A stretch of DNA of 64,000 nt from Williamsia sp. 1138 (GCF_002095435.2 NZ_MJEJ02000045.1:1-64000); one strand, 5' to 3'; shown: positions 44,757-53,651, numbered from the stretch's first letter. Notes: generated by a model not told the origin, from the letters alone. Numbers and translations: made by a program.

Positions 44757-45569
44757 ATGCTGCTCGCCCTGGACGTCGGTAACACCAACATCCACCTCGG
44801 TGTCTATGCCGGATCGGGTGACCATGCCCGGCTCGTCCGGGATTGGCGGATGCGCACCGAACCCCGGATGACCGCCGACGAACTGGCGCTGAACCTGCGT
44901 GGTCTGCTCGGATCCGACATCGACCAGGTGACGGCGGTGGTCGGCCTCTCGACGGTGCCGTCGCTCCTTCGGGAGATGCGCGTGATGGTGGGCAAGTATT
45001 ACGGAGCCGGACCCCACGTCCTGCTGGAACCCGGTGTGCGAACCGGGGTTCCGCTCCTGGTGGACAACCCCAAAGAGGTGGGTACCGACCGGGTGGCGAA
45101 TGCCCTGGCCGCCTACACCGCCTACCAGCGCGGTTGCATCGTGGTCGACTTCGGTACCACGACCCTGGTCGACGTGGTCTCGGCCAAAGGCGAGTTCCTC
45201 GGCGGCGCGATCGCGCCCGGTATAGACCTCGCGGTGGACGCCCTGGCCGCTCGAACCGTCACGCTGCGCACGGTCGAATTGTTGCCCCCTCGCAGCGTGG
45301 TCGGCAAGAACACCGTCGAAGCGCTGCAATCGGGCATCCTGTACGGCTTCGCGGGGCAGGTCGACGGACTGGTGTCGCGGGTACGACGCGAGGTACCCGG
45401 CTTCGACGGAGATGCCATCGCTGTGATCGCGACCGGTTACCTGGCGCCGCTCGTGTTCGACGAATGCGTGACGCTGCAGCACCACGAGCCGACCCTGACT
45501 CTCGATGGTCTGCGGCTGGTCTACGAACGGCAGCGGGACGCCCGCGCGCGATCGCGGTCGCAGATGTGA
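44757..45569 (+). CDS. coaX: Type III pantothenate kinase
   Basis: First step from pantothenate to coenzyme A; 270 residues. LLALDVGNTNIHLGVY is the phosphate-1 motif, VGTDRVANALAAY and VDFGTTTLVDVVS follow, and GAIAPGIDLAVDALAARTV is typical. It begins 1 bp after the panD stop. Confidence 0.95.
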   Translation: MLLALDVGNTNIHLGVYAGSGDHARLVRDWRMRTEPRMTADELALNLRGLLGSDIDQVTAVVGLSTVPSLLREMRVMVGKYYGAGPHVLLEPGVRTGVPLLVDNPKEVGTDRVANALAAYTAYQRGCIVVDFGTTTLVDVVSAKGEFLGGAIAPGIDLAVDALAARTVTLRTVELLPPRSVVGKNTVEALQSGILYGFAGQVDGLVSRVRREVPGFDGDAIAVIATGYLAPLVFDECVTLQHHEPTLTLDGLRLVYERQRDARARSRSQM

Positions 45570-45615
45570 TCGGGTCTGGTGTGGCCGGGCCGGGTATGGC
45601 ACAATCCTCACCGTG

Positions 45616-45651
45616 ATGAACCGGAGCTGTCAGGAGTGTTGTCGGGGCTGA
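45616..45651 (+). CDS. Putative cysteine-rich leader peptide
   Basis: An 11-codon frame, MNRSCQECCRG, with three cysteine codons including a Cys-Cys pair close to the stop. It lies 70 bp upstream of a rhodanese-like gene. GTG 45613 directly precedes ATG 45616; no ribosome-binding site is visible and CACAAT (45600-45605) ends 7 nt before the GTG, which would suit a leaderless transcript. Actinobacterial sulfur genes often carry short Cys-rich leaders that respond to Cys-tRNA supply. Translation is not shown. Confidence 0.5.
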   Translation: MNRSCQECCRG

Positions 45652-45681
45652 ATGCCTCTCGATGACCCCTGTGCCCGTTCT

Positions 45682-45700
45682 CGGCGGCTGATGACCGCCG
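45682..45700 (+). promoter_or_regulatory. Small hairpin between leader and rhodanese-like gene
   Basis: CGGCGG (45682-45687) and CCGCCG (45695-45700) flank a 7-nt loop. It lies between the putative leader peptide and the gene it may control, where an attenuation structure would be expected. Short, so chance is possible. Confidence 0.35.
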
Positions 45701-45721
45701 AACACATCTGAAAGCTCCCCG

Positions 45722-46189
45722 ATGTCAGTGCTCACTGCACCCCTGTCAGACGTCCACCCCAGCCGCGACGCAGAGATTCGTCCCGGCGAACCGATGACCG
45801 CGCGCGTCAGCGCTCCGTTGTCCATCTCTGCTGATCAATTCGGTCCTGCCCTGCACAGTGGTGCCACGGCGGTCGACATCCGTAGCCAATCCGATCGAGA
45901 CCGCGACGGGATCCTGCTGGGCGCCTTGGCGATTCCGGCTGATGACGTTCTCGCGAGGCTCGTGCCCGGCACCGCGGTCTCGCTGTCCGGTGCTGAGTTC
46001 GGTCGGCGATGGGTGCTGGTCGGTCGCGATGGCCACGACGCCGAGATGCTGACCTGGCGGCTGCAGGCGCTCGGTGTCACGGGCGCGCGGTTCGTCGCAG
46101 GAGGACAACAGATGCTGTCGCGCTCGGCCACCCGTGGACCGCTCGGCGCGCACACCGCCCGCGATCTGGAGACCTACGCCGCGCACTGA
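45722..46189 (+). CDS. Cysteine-free rhodanese-like protein
   Basis: A 155-residue protein that follows the rhodanese outline: ATAVDIRSQSDRDRDGILLGALAIP matches the first half (Asp-Ile-Arg near the CDC25-like loop), and RRWVLVGRDGHDAEMLTWRLQALGVTGARFVAGG matches the active-site strand and loop. The position of the catalytic Cys is Gly-Arg-Asp-Gly, and no cysteine occurs anywhere. It is therefore unlikely to be a sulfurtransferase; binding or regulation is possible. ATG 45722 is used, but ATG 45794 cannot be excluded. It sits between coaX and lysS. Confidence 0.65.
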   Translation: MSVLTAPLSDVHPSRDAEIRPGEPMTARVSAPLSISADQFGPALHSGATAVDIRSQSDRDRDGILLGALAIPADDVLARLVPGTAVSLSGAEFGRRWVLVGRDGHDAEMLTWRLQALGVTGARFVAGGQQMLSRSATRGPLGAHTARDLETYAAH

Positions 46190-46261
46190 TCGAGCGGATG
46201 CTGTACCTCCTGCGGCGTAATGAATTCGGCAGTGTTCTGCGCGGCCGATAGGGTCGCCTGT

Positions 46262-47812
46262 GTGAATGAAGTCCGTGGCCGAGGCCGTAACACCCCAGAT
46301 GTCGACACCACTCCCGAATCAGAGGGCGCTGATCAGACCCCGGAGCAGCTCCGGATCCGGCGCGCGAAGCGGGAGAAGATCCTCACCGAGGGCGGCGAGG
46401 CGTATCCGGTGTCGGTACCGCGAACACATTCACTTGCCGAGATCCGGGCAAAATATCCCGATCTCGAGGTCGATACCCAGACCGGCGACATCGTCGGGGT
46501 CGCCGGACGCGTCATCTTCGTCCGCAACACCGGCAAGCTCTGTTTCGCCACGCTGCAGGAAGGTGACGGCACCCAACTGCAGGCGATGATCAGTCTCGGG
46601 GGAGTCGGAGAGGAAGCGCTGGCCTCGTGGAAGGCCGACGTCGATCTCGGCGATTTCGTCTTCGTCCACGGTGAGGTCATCAGCTCGCGGCGCGGTGAGC
46701 TCAGTGTGCTCGCCGACACCTGGCAGATGGCGTCCAAGGCGTTGCGCCCACTTCCGGTGGCGCACAAGGACATGAGCGAAGAGGCGCGGGTCCGGCAGCG
46801 GTACCTCGACCTGATCATCCGGCCGCAGGCACGGGAAACGGCGCGAATCAGGGTCGCGGTCATGCGAGAACTGCGCGCCGCACTGGAACGACGCGGTTTC
46901 CTCGAGATCGAGACGCCGATGCTCCAGACCCTGCATGGCGGTGCTGCGGCGCGGCCGTTCGTCACCCACTCGAACGCCTTCGACATCGACCTGTACCTGC
47001 GCATCGCGCCGGAGCTCTTCCTGAAGCGGGCTGTGGTCGGCGGAATCGAGCGCGTCTTCGAGATCAATCGCAACTTCCGGAACGAGGGTGCCGACTCGAC
47101 GCACTCTCCGGAGTTCGCGATGCTCGAGACCTATCAGGCTTACGGCACGTACGACGATTCTGCGCGGATGACGCGGGAGGTCATCCAGGAGGTCGCGTTG
47201 GGTGCACTCGGCACGCTGACCCCGGAGATGGCGGACGGGACCACGTACGACCTCAGCGGTGACTGGCGGTCGGTGGAGATGTATCCGTCGTTGTCGCAGG
47301 CCATCGACGAAGAGGTCACCCCGCAGACGTCGGTGGAGAGGCTGCTCGAGATCAGTGCGCGAGTGGGCCTCGAGGTTCCCCCGAACAAGGGATACGGGCA
47401 CGGCAAGCTGGTCGAAGAGCTGTGGGAGCACACGGTGGGCGACGAGCTGTCGGGACCGGTGTTCGTGCGAGATTTCCCGATCGAGACCTCCCCGCTGGTG
47501 CGAGAGCACCGCACCATCGAAGGTGTGACAGAGAAGTGGGACCTCTATATGAGGGGTTTCGAATTGGCAACCGGGTACTCAGAATTGATCGACCCGGTCA
47601 TTCAACGCGAGCGGTTCATCGATCAGGCCCGCCTTGCGCGGGCCGGCGATGACGAGGCAATGGTGCTCGATGAGGACTTTCTTGCCGCCATGGAGCAAGG
47701 CATGCCGCCGACCACCGGTACGGGAATGGGCATTGATCGACTACTGATGGCACTTACCGGACTCGGCATTCGGGAAACTATCCTCTTTCCACTTGTGAAG
47801 CCGCAGCAATGA
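46262..47812 (+). CDS. lysS: Lysyl-tRNA synthetase (class II)
   Basis: Charges tRNA-Lys; about 516 residues. An N-terminal OB-fold ([24 protein letters not shown]) is followed by the class II core: RYLDLIIRP (motif 1), [24 protein letters not shown] (motif 2) and [15 protein letters not shown] (motif 3). GTG 46262 is preferred; the frame extends back to 46220 without a conserved sequence. lsr2 follows after 146 bp, as in M. tuberculosis. Confidence 0.94.
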   Translation: MNEVRGRGRNTPDVDTTPESEGADQTPEQLRIRRAKREKILTEGGEAYPVSVPRTHSLAEIRAKYPDLEVDTQTGDIVGVAGRVIFVRNTGKLCFATLQEGDGTQLQAMISLGGVGEEALASWKADVDLGDFVFVHGEVISSRRGELSVLADTWQMASKALRPLPVAHKDMSEEARVRQRYLDLIIRPQARETARIRVAVMRELRAALERRGFLEIETPMLQTLHGGAAARPFVTHSNAFDIDLYLRIAPELFLKRAVVGGIERVFEINRNFRNEGADSTHSPEFAMLETYQAYGTYDDSARMTREVIQEVALGALGTLTPEMADGTTYDLSGDWRSVEMYPSLSQAIDEEVTPQTSVERLLEISARVGLEVPPNKGYGHGKLVEELWEHTVGDELSGPVFVRDFPIETSPLVREHRTIEGVTEKWDLYMRGFELATGYSELIDPVIQRERFIDQARLARAGDDEAMVLDEDFLAAMEQGMPPTTGTGMGIDRLLMALTGLGIRETILFPLVKPQQ

Positions 47813-47859
47813 TCTAAGAAGTCATTTCTCCACTATTAGCGCGGACGGTTCTTTCGCGC

Positions 47860-47865
47860 TATGCT
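47860..47865 (+). promoter_or_regulatory. Candidate -10 element upstream of lsr2
   Basis: TATGCT fits the actinobacterial TANNNT -10 pattern and lies about 95 bp before the lsr2 start. No convincing -35 is seen. A direct repeat GGCGGCC occurs just downstream (47867-47881 region). Confidence 0.3.
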
Positions 47866-47958
47866 GGCGGCCGATAGGCGGCCACTATGAATATGTTTGT
47901 TCGTGTTGGGTGCCCGATCCATCAAAGAAAGTCTCGGAGCCATCACGAATGGAGCACA

Positions 47959-48291
47959 ATGGCTAAGAAAGTTACGGTCACGCTGGTCGATGATGTCGAC
48001 GACAGCAAGACTGCGGATGAGACCGTGGAGTTCGGCGTCGACGGCGTCACCTACGAGATCGACCTGTCTACCAAGAACGCGGACAAACTGCGCGATGACG
48101 TCGCCAAATGGGCTGAGCACGCCCGTCGTGTGAGCGGCCGTAAGCGCGCAAAGGGCCTCGCGACGAAGGCTTCGGTGGATCGTGAGCAGACCGCTGCTAT
48201 TCGCGACTGGGCGCGGCGCAGTGGCCACCAGGTGTCCTCACGTGGGCGTATAGCCGCGGGCATCGTGGAAGCGTACAACGAGGCCCACTAA
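47959..48291 (+). CDS. lsr2: Nucleoid-associated protein Lsr2
   Basis: DNA-bridging, xenogeneic-silencing protein of 110 residues, functional analogue of H-NS. The N-terminal dimerisation part ([22 protein letters not shown]) and the C-terminal DNA-binding domain ([27 protein letters not shown]) with the RGR minor-groove element are intact. ATG 47959 follows TGGAGCACA. It is monocistronic with its own terminator. Confidence 0.96.
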   Translation: MAKKVTVTLVDDVDDSKTADETVEFGVDGVTYEIDLSTKNADKLRDDVAKWAEHARRVSGRKRAKGLATKASVDREQTAAIRDWARRSGHQVSSRGRIAAGIVEAYNEAH

Positions 48292-48322
48292 GCCGGTTTC
48301 TGACAACGGATGTAGTCCGAAA

Positions 48323-48356
48323 AAACGAGCGACCCGAGTAAACGGGTCGCTCGTTT
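48323..48356 (+). terminator. Intrinsic terminator of lsr2
   Basis: AAACGAGCGACCCG (48323-48336) pairs perfectly with CGGGTCGCTCGTTT (48343-48356) over a 6-nt loop, followed by TCTG and preceded by an A-run. It lies 31 nt after the lsr2 stop. The next 115 bp to the fadD3 stop are AT-rich with no gene. Confidence 0.9.
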
Positions 48357-48474
48357 TCTGTCTGAACTGTCGATCGATTGAATTGTAGATGGCGCGAAAG
48401 CTCAAACAATCTTAAACAATTATGACCGTCGCGATCATTTGTGCACCTGTGTTTCCAGAATTGATTCCGTCGGT

Positions 48475-50076
48475 TTAAGAAAGTTCTCGTTTCAAGATCT
48501 TGCCCGCCGCATTGCGGGGGAACTCATCGATGAAGACGACCGATCGGGGAATCTTGAAGTTCGCCAGTTTCTCGCGAGCGTGAGAGATGATGGAACCCTC
48601 ATCTATGGAGGCGCCGGGCGCCGTCGTGATATATGCCCGCCCTACTTCGCCCAGTCGGTCGTCAGGGATGCCGATTACTGCGACCTCGGTCACGCCATTG
48701 ATTCGCGCGAGAACCTGCTCGATCTCGGCGGGATAGACGTTGAATCCACCACAGATGTACATGTCTTTGAGTCGATCCGTGATCGTCAGGTTCCCTTTTG
48801 CATCAATTGTTCCGATGTCCCCGGTGTGCAACCAGCCGTCCGGATCGATGGCCTCTGCCGTGGCCTCGGGATCGTCCAGGTATCCGGCCATCACCATCTT
48901 TCCGCGGGCGAGCACCTCGCCGGCGTCTGAGAGCTTGAACTCCATACCCGCGAACGGTCGCCCGCAGGTGTTCGCGACGGTCTCGTTGTCGTCATCCGGG
49001 GTACAGGTGGACACGAACCCGCTGGTCTCGGTCAGTCCGTAGGCGGTGATCACCGTCTCGATACCCAGATCGGTCTGCATCCTCTCCACCAGGACCACCG
49101 GGACGATGGCCGCGCCGGTGACGGCCAGGCGTAGGGACGACAGGTCGTGGTCGGCGCGGTCGGGGGCGTCGAGGATCGTCTGGAAGATCGTGGGCGCACC
49201 CGGGAAGACGGTGGCCTGTCGGGTTTCGATCAGACGCATCGCTTCGGTGGGCGAGTACACCGCCAGCGGCACCATGGTCGTGCCCATGAGAGTGCACGGT
49301 AGGATGCCCGCCTTGTAGCCGAAGGTGTGGAAGAAGGGATTGGCCATCAGATAGGTGTCCTGTGGCCCCAGTCGGCCGTTCTGGGCCCACGCCCGCGCTC
49401 CGGCGATGGTCTGCTGGTGCTCGGCCAGGGCGCCTTTCGACTTACCGGTGGTGCCGGAGGTGAAGAGCACGTCGGAGATGGTGGTCGGGCCCACCGCGGC
49501 CGCGCGGGCCCGCGCCTCGGTGGCGTCGTGATCGATCACTGATGCCAGGAAGTCGTTCCAGTCGACCCCGACGGTGCCGCGATGGTCGTCGGCCTCGAGC
49601 CGGATCCGGACGGCCACGGACAGGTTCGTCTGGCCGTCGAGATCACCGCCGGCGGCCTCGGCGAGGCGGGCCAGCCGATCGGTGCCCAGGAAATTGCCGG
49701 CCACGACCAGGGCCGTGGCCTCGGTCCGCTGGATGATCTCGAGTGCCTCGGACGCGGTGTACCGCGTGTTGAGAGGCACGACGGTGCCGCCTGCGACATG
49801 CACGCCGAGTGCGGCGATCGGCCAGTGGAAGCTGTTCGGCGACCAGATCGCAACGCGGTCCCCGGCGTTGATCCCGTGCTCGATGAGAGCCGTCGCGAAC
49901 GTGTGGACCGTCTCCCGTAGTTCAGACCAGGTCAGTTCGACCGTGTCGCCCCACTGGTCGTCGATGATCGCCTGCCGGCCGGGCCACAGTCGGGCCGCGC
50001 GTTCCAGCGCCGCAGGGGTAGTGGTGACGTCTTCGACGTCGATGATGTCTGCTGAACGATCTGGGGTCGCGGACAC
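48475..50076 (-). CDS. fadD3: HIP-CoA ligase FadD3
   Basis: Acyl-CoA synthetase of 533 residues. By family and context it activates HIP, the methylhexahydroindanedione propionate left after rings A and B of steroids are removed. FTSGTTGKSKGALAEH is the AMP-binding P-loop; GLTETSGFVS and DGWLHTGDIGTIDAKGNLTITDRLKDMYI are the later motifs, and the C-terminus ends in NAAGKILKREL with the catalytic Lys. GTG 50076 is chosen because GGGAGGAATTC precedes it. It is divergent from fadE30 across a KstR2-like box. Confidence 0.9.
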   Translation of the reverse strand: MSATPDRSADIIDVEDVTTTPAALERAARLWPGRQAIIDDQWGDTVELTWSELRETVHTFATALIEHGINAGDRVAIWSPNSFHWPIAALGVHVAGGTVVPLNTRYTASEALEIIQRTEATALVVAGNFLGTDRLARLAEAAGGDLDGQTNLSVAVRIRLEADDHRGTVGVDWNDFLASVIDHDATEARARAAAVGPTTISDVLFTSGTTGKSKGALAEHQQTIAGARAWAQNGRLGPQDTYLMANPFFHTFGYKAGILPCTLMGTTMVPLAVYSPTEAMRLIETRQATVFPGAPTIFQTILDAPDRADHDLSSLRLAVTGAAIVPVVLVERMQTDLGIETVITAYGLTETSGFVSTCTPDDDNETVANTCGRPFAGMEFKLSDAGEVLARGKMVMAGYLDDPEATAEAIDPDGWLHTGDIGTIDAKGNLTITDRLKDMYICGGFNVYPAEIEQVLARINGVTEVAVIGIPDDRLGEVGRAYITTAPGASIDEGSIISHAREKLANFKIPRSVVFIDEFPRNAAGKILKRELS

Positions 50077-50178
50077 GAATTCCTCCCGGTTTGACACCTG
50101 TTCGAATATGCTGCTCCCGTCGTGGTCGACGAGGGTCCTGAAAGCAAAAACCTAGCACTTGCTTGGGTGGTCCGACCG

Positions 50179-50192
50179 AGCAAGTGCTTGGT
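50179..50192. promoter_or_regulatory. KstR2-like operator between fadD3 and fadE30
   Basis: AGCAAGTGCTTGGT matches the KstR2 pattern AnCAAGnnCTTGnT at every fixed position. A weaker copy, AGCACTTGCTTGGG, lies at 50154-50167. The site is 17 bp from the fadE30 start and serves both divergent genes. Confidence 0.85.
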
Positions 50193-50209
50193 CGGTTATG
50201 GTGGTCGAC

Positions 50210-51463
50210 ATGACGGCGATCAACCTCGCTGACCGAGGCGTGGACCTGGCGCAATGGGATGGAACGACGGCAGACTTCGCCGATTCCGTCCGAACGTGGC
50301 TGGACCAACATCTGTCGGGAGAATTCGAGAATCTCAAGTCCCGCGGCGGCCCGGGTAGCGAGCACGAGTTCTTCGCCCGCAGGCTGGAGTGGGACCGATT
50401 GCTGGCCGAAGCGGGCTGGACGTGCCTCGGGTGGCCGACGGAGCACGGCGGCCGGGGGGCCTCGATCGAGCAGCGGATCATCTTTCATCAGGAGTACGCG
50501 CGATCCGGTGCTCCGGCGCGGGTCAGTCACGTCGGTGAAGAGCTACTCGGCCCGACCTTGATCGCGTTCGGTACCGACGAACAGAAGCGCCGCTTTCTGC
50601 CCGGCATCAGGGACGTCGAAGAACTCTGGGCGCAGGGGTACTCGGAGCCCGGGGCCGGGTCCGACCTCGCGAACATCTCGACGACCGCGCGCCTGGACGG
50701 CGACAAGTGGGTCATCAACGGCCAGAAGGTGTGGACGTCGCTGGCGCACGTCGCGCAGTGGGCTTTTGTCCTGTGCCGTACCGAACCGGGCTCGAGCCGG
50801 CATCAAGGCCTCAGCTTTCTGCTCGTGCCGCTGGATCAACCAGGCGTGACCGTTCGTCCCATCCAGCAACTCACCGGGACCTCGGAGTTCAACGAGGTCT
50901 TCTTCGACGACGCCACCACAGAGGCGTCACTCGTGGTCGGCGAGCCCGGCGAGGGCTGGAAGGTGGCCATGGGGCTGCTGCAGTTCGAGCGTGGCGTCTC
51001 CACCCTCGGCCAGCAGGTCGGGTTCTCCCGTGAGTTGGATCATGTCGTCGAGATGGCCAAGGCAAATGGCACGGCGAGCGATCCCGTCATCCGGGAACGG
51101 ATCGCCAGGGCCTCGCTGGAGCTGCGGGTGATGCGGGCGCATGCCCAGCGGACATTGGCAATCGTGGACACCGGCGGTTCTGGTGGTGAGGCCTCGGTGG
51201 CGAAGTTGTTGTGGGCCAACTGGCATCGCGACCTCGGGGAGCTGGCGATGGCGGTGCAGGGTGCACCGTCGCTGATCGCGCCGGACGCCACCAGTGAAGG
51301 CGTGCCGAACGACATCCACGATCCGGAGCACCTCGAACTGGACCTGTGGCAAAGACTGTTCCTCTTCACCCGCGCCGACACCATCTACGGCGGGTCCAAC
51401 GAAGTGCAGCGCAACATCATCGCCGAGCGGGTGCTCGGACTACCTCGAGAGGCACGATCGTGA
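50210..51463 (+). CDS. fadE30: Acyl-CoA dehydrogenase FadE30
   Basis: Flavoenzyme of 417 residues that dehydrogenates the propionyl-CoA side chain of the HIP-derived CoA ester (family knowledge). WAQGYSEPGAGSDLANISTTARLDGD is the FAD/substrate motif, NEVFFDDATTEASLVVGEPGEGW follows, and LFLFTRADTIYGGSNEVQRNIIAERVLGLPRE is the C-terminal signature, read in pieces. ATG 50210 is close to the operator with no strong ribosome-binding site, so the message may be leaderless. It overlaps the SDR gene (GTGA). Confidence 0.88.
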   Translation: MTAINLADRGVDLAQWDGTTADFADSVRTWLDQHLSGEFENLKSRGGPGSEHEFFARRLEWDRLLAEAGWTCLGWPTEHGGRGASIEQRIIFHQEYARSGAPARVSHVGEELLGPTLIAFGTDEQKRRFLPGIRDVEELWAQGYSEPGAGSDLANISTTARLDGDKWVINGQKVWTSLAHVAQWAFVLCRTEPGSSRHQGLSFLLVPLDQPGVTVRPIQQLTGTSEFNEVFFDDATTEASLVVGEPGEGWKVAMGLLQFERGVSTLGQQVGFSRELDHVVEMAKANGTASDPVIRERIARASLELRVMRAHAQRTLAIVDTGGSGGEASVAKLLWANWHRDLGELAMAVQGAPSLIAPDATSEGVPNDIHDPEHLELDLWQRLFLFTRADTIYGGSNEVQRNIIAERVLGLPREARS

Positions 51464-52275
51464 CCGTTTCCGAACATCGGCCCAGTCCGCTGGCCACCGC
51501 CCCCGACGAGATACCGGGCCACGGCTTGCTGGCCGGGCGAAAGGTGGTGGTCACCGCCGCTGCCGGAACGGGGATCGGGTTCGCCTCCGCGCGCAGGGCA
51601 TTGCTGGAGGGCGCCGACGTGCTGGTCAGCGACTGGCATGAGAGACGGCTCGGCGAGACCGCCGAGAAGCTGCACGCCGAGTTCGGCGACCAGGTGGTGG
51701 CGCAGGCCGTGTGCAACGTCCAGAAGACCTCTGAGGTGAACGACCTGATCGCGACGGCCGCAGATCAACTCGGCCGCATCGACATCCTGATCAACAACGC
51801 CGGCCTCGGCGGCGAGACCCCGGTCGTGGACATGGACGACGACGAGTGGGATCGCGTCATCGACATCACCCTCAACGGGACGTTCCGCGCGACCAGGGCC
51901 GCACTGCGCTACTTCCGCGACGCTCCGCAAGGCGGCGTCATCGTCAACAATGCCTCGGTTCTGGGCTGGCGCGCCCAGCACAGTCAATCGCATTACGCCG
52001 CAGCAAAAGCCGGAGTGATGGCGCTGACCCGCTGCGCCGCGGTCGAGGCCGCGGAATACGGGGTGCGCATCAACGCCGTGGCGCCGTCGATCGCCCGGCA
52101 TCCGTTCCTCGCGAAGGTGACCAGCGAAGAGTTGCTCGCCGACCTCGCCTCCCGCGAGGCCTACGGTCGGGCCGCCGAGGTGTGGGAGATCGCCGCCACC
52201 ATCGCCATGCTGGCCAGTGACTACACCACCTACCTGACCGGCGAGGTCGTCTCGATCTCCAGTCAGCGCGCTTGA
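51460..52275 (+). CDS. ipdF: SDR-family oxidoreductase (IpdF-like)
   Basis: Short-chain dehydrogenase of 271 residues, positional equivalent of Rv3559c. VVVTAAAGTGIGFASARRALL is the cofactor motif, ILINNAGLGGETP the NNAG element and HSQSHYAAAKAGVMAL the YxxxK catalytic pair. It likely oxidises the hydroxyl group of the 5-OH intermediate of HIP-CoA breakdown. GTG 51460 overlaps the fadE30 stop. Symbol assigned by context. Confidence 0.82.
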   Translation: MTVSEHRPSPLATAPDEIPGHGLLAGRKVVVTAAAGTGIGFASARRALLEGADVLVSDWHERRLGETAEKLHAEFGDQVVAQAVCNVQKTSEVNDLIATAADQLGRIDILINNAGLGGETPVVDMDDDEWDRVIDITLNGTFRATRAALRYFRDAPQGGVIVNNASVLGWRAQHSQSHYAAAKAGVMALTRCAAVEAAEYGVRINAVAPSIARHPFLAKVTSEELLADLASREAYGRAAEVWEIAATIAMLASDYTTYLTGEVVSISSQRA

Positions 52276-52298
52276 ATCCGAAAACACAGGAGAAGAAC

Positions 52299-53453
52299 AT
52301 GTCTGCACCACAGGCCTACATCGTCGAAGCACTGCGGACCCCGGTGGGCAAACGAAACGGATCGCTCGCCGGGGTACATCCGGCCGACCTCGGGGCCCAC
52401 GTCATCAAGGCCGTGATCGAGCGCACCGGGATCGACCCGATGGTCGTCGACGATGTGATCTTCGGTTGCGTCGACACCATCGGCGCGCAGGCGGGCAACA
52501 TCGCCCGCACCGCGTGGCTCACCGCTGGCCTGCCCCTGGACATCCCGGGAACCACGGTTGACCGTCAGTGCGGATCATCGCAGCAGGCAATCCATTTCGC
52601 CGCGCAGGCCGTGATGAGTGGCACCCAGGACGTCGTGATCGCCGGTGGCCTGCAGAACATGAGCGCCATCCCCATCTCCGCCGCGATGCTCGCCGGCCGG
52701 GAATACGGCTACTCCACTCCGACCGCCGAATCCCCGGGTTGGACCGAGCGGTTCGGAGACGCAGAGATCTCACAGTTCGTCGGAGCCGACATGATGGCCA
52801 AGAAATGGGACATCAGCCGCCTCGACATGGAGCAGTGGGCGCTGCAGTCGCACCAGCGGGCCCGCCGGGCGATCGACGAGGGCCGCTTCGCCGCGGAGAC
52901 CGTGCCGCTGGGGGAGTGCGTCGTCGACGAGTGCCCCCGCGAGACGACCCTGGAGAAGATGGCAGGGCTGAAGGTGCTGGCCGAAGGGTCGCAGCTGACC
53001 GCCGCCGTTGCCTCACAGATCTGCGACGGAGCGTCGGCAACATTGGTGGTGTCCGAGGCGGCACTCAAGGCCTACAACCTGACCCCGCGGGCGCGCATCC
53101 ACCACATCTCGGTGCGCGGAGACGATCCGGTGATGATGCTGTCGGCGCCGATCCCGGCGACCAAGTACGCGCTCGAGAAGACGGGCCTGAGCATCGACGA
53201 CATCGACGTCGTCGAGATCAATGAGGCCTTCGCACCCGTGGTCCTGGCCTGGCTGAAGGAGACCGGCGCAGATCCGGCGCGGGTCAACCCGAACGGCGGC
53301 GGTATCGCACTCGGCCATCCGCTGGGTGCAACCGGCGCGAAGCTGTTCGCCACCCTGCTGCACGAACTCGAGCGCACCGGCGGCCGCTACGGCCTGCAGA
53401 CGATGTGCGAGGGCGGCGGCACCGCCAACGTCACGATCATCGAGCGCCTTTAG
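52299..53453 (+). CDS. fadA6: Acetyl-CoA acetyltransferase FadA6
   Basis: Thiolase of 384 residues that releases acetyl- or propionyl-type units from the opened ring product. The nucleophilic Cys is in DRQCGSSQQAIHFAAQ. The C-terminal motifs NEAFAPVVL, GGGIALGHPLGATGAKL and QTMCEGGGTANVTIIE are complete. AGGAGAAGAAC precedes ATG 52299. It is part of the fadE30-ipdF-fadA6 operon and ends at a nested palindrome. Confidence 0.9.
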   Translation: MSAPQAYIVEALRTPVGKRNGSLAGVHPADLGAHVIKAVIERTGIDPMVVDDVIFGCVDTIGAQAGNIARTAWLTAGLPLDIPGTTVDRQCGSSQQAIHFAAQAVMSGTQDVVIAGGLQNMSAIPISAAMLAGREYGYSTPTAESPGWTERFGDAEISQFVGADMMAKKWDISRLDMEQWALQSHQRARRAIDEGRFAAETVPLGECVVDECPRETTLEKMAGLKVLAEGSQLTAAVASQICDGASATLVVSEAALKAYNLTPRARIHHISVRGDDPVMMLSAPIPATKYALEKTGLSIDDIDVVEINEAFAPVVLAWLKETGADPARVNPNGGGIALGHPLGATGAKLFATLLHELERTGGRYGLQTMCEGGGTANVTIIERL

Positions 53454-53465
53454 TAGCTCCGCCCA

Positions 53466-53525
53466 CCCACCCGTTTTTGCGCCGCCCACCCGCTATTGCA
53501 GGTGGGCGGCGCGAATTCGGGTGGG
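53466..53525. terminator. Nested palindrome after fadA6
   Basis: Outer arms CCCACCCG (53466-53473) and CGGGTGGG (53518-53525) enclose a perfect 12-bp inner stem GCGCCGCCCACC (53479-53490)/GGTGGGCGGCGC (53501-53512). The word CCCACCCG recurs inside the inner arm (53485-53492). It separates fadA6 from the aldehyde dehydrogenase. Confidence 0.75.
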
Positions 53526-53594
53526 GGATGGGGTCTGCTGAGGTGCCCGGTGGCGCGGTCGGTGTGAGTTGGCGCATACTGGTTTGCGACATAC

Positions 53595-53626
53595 TTGGAA
53601 AATCGTTCCAACGTTTCGCATGCGAA
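53595..53626. promoter_or_regulatory. Two palindromes upstream of the aldehyde dehydrogenase
   Basis: TTGGAA (53595-53600) and TTCCAA (53606-53611) form a dyad with 5-nt spacer, and TTCGCATGCGAA (53615-53626) is a perfect 12-bp palindrome. Both lie within 60 bp of the start codon and do not match the KstR2 pattern. They may be operators for a separate regulator. Confidence 0.45.
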
Positions 53627-53651
53627 CCAGAAGCACTTGGAGGTCTCCGCC

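Noticed and set aside
48360-48474. Small gene or ncRNA in the AT-rich gap between lsr2 and fadD3
   Set aside because: No frame with a start and ribosome-binding site and no stable stem beyond the lsr2 terminator is visible.
53635-53648. KstR2 operator before the aldehyde dehydrogenase (GAAGCACTTG)
   Set aside because: Several fixed positions of the AnCAAGnnCTTGnT pattern mismatch and the sequence overlaps the ribosome-binding site.
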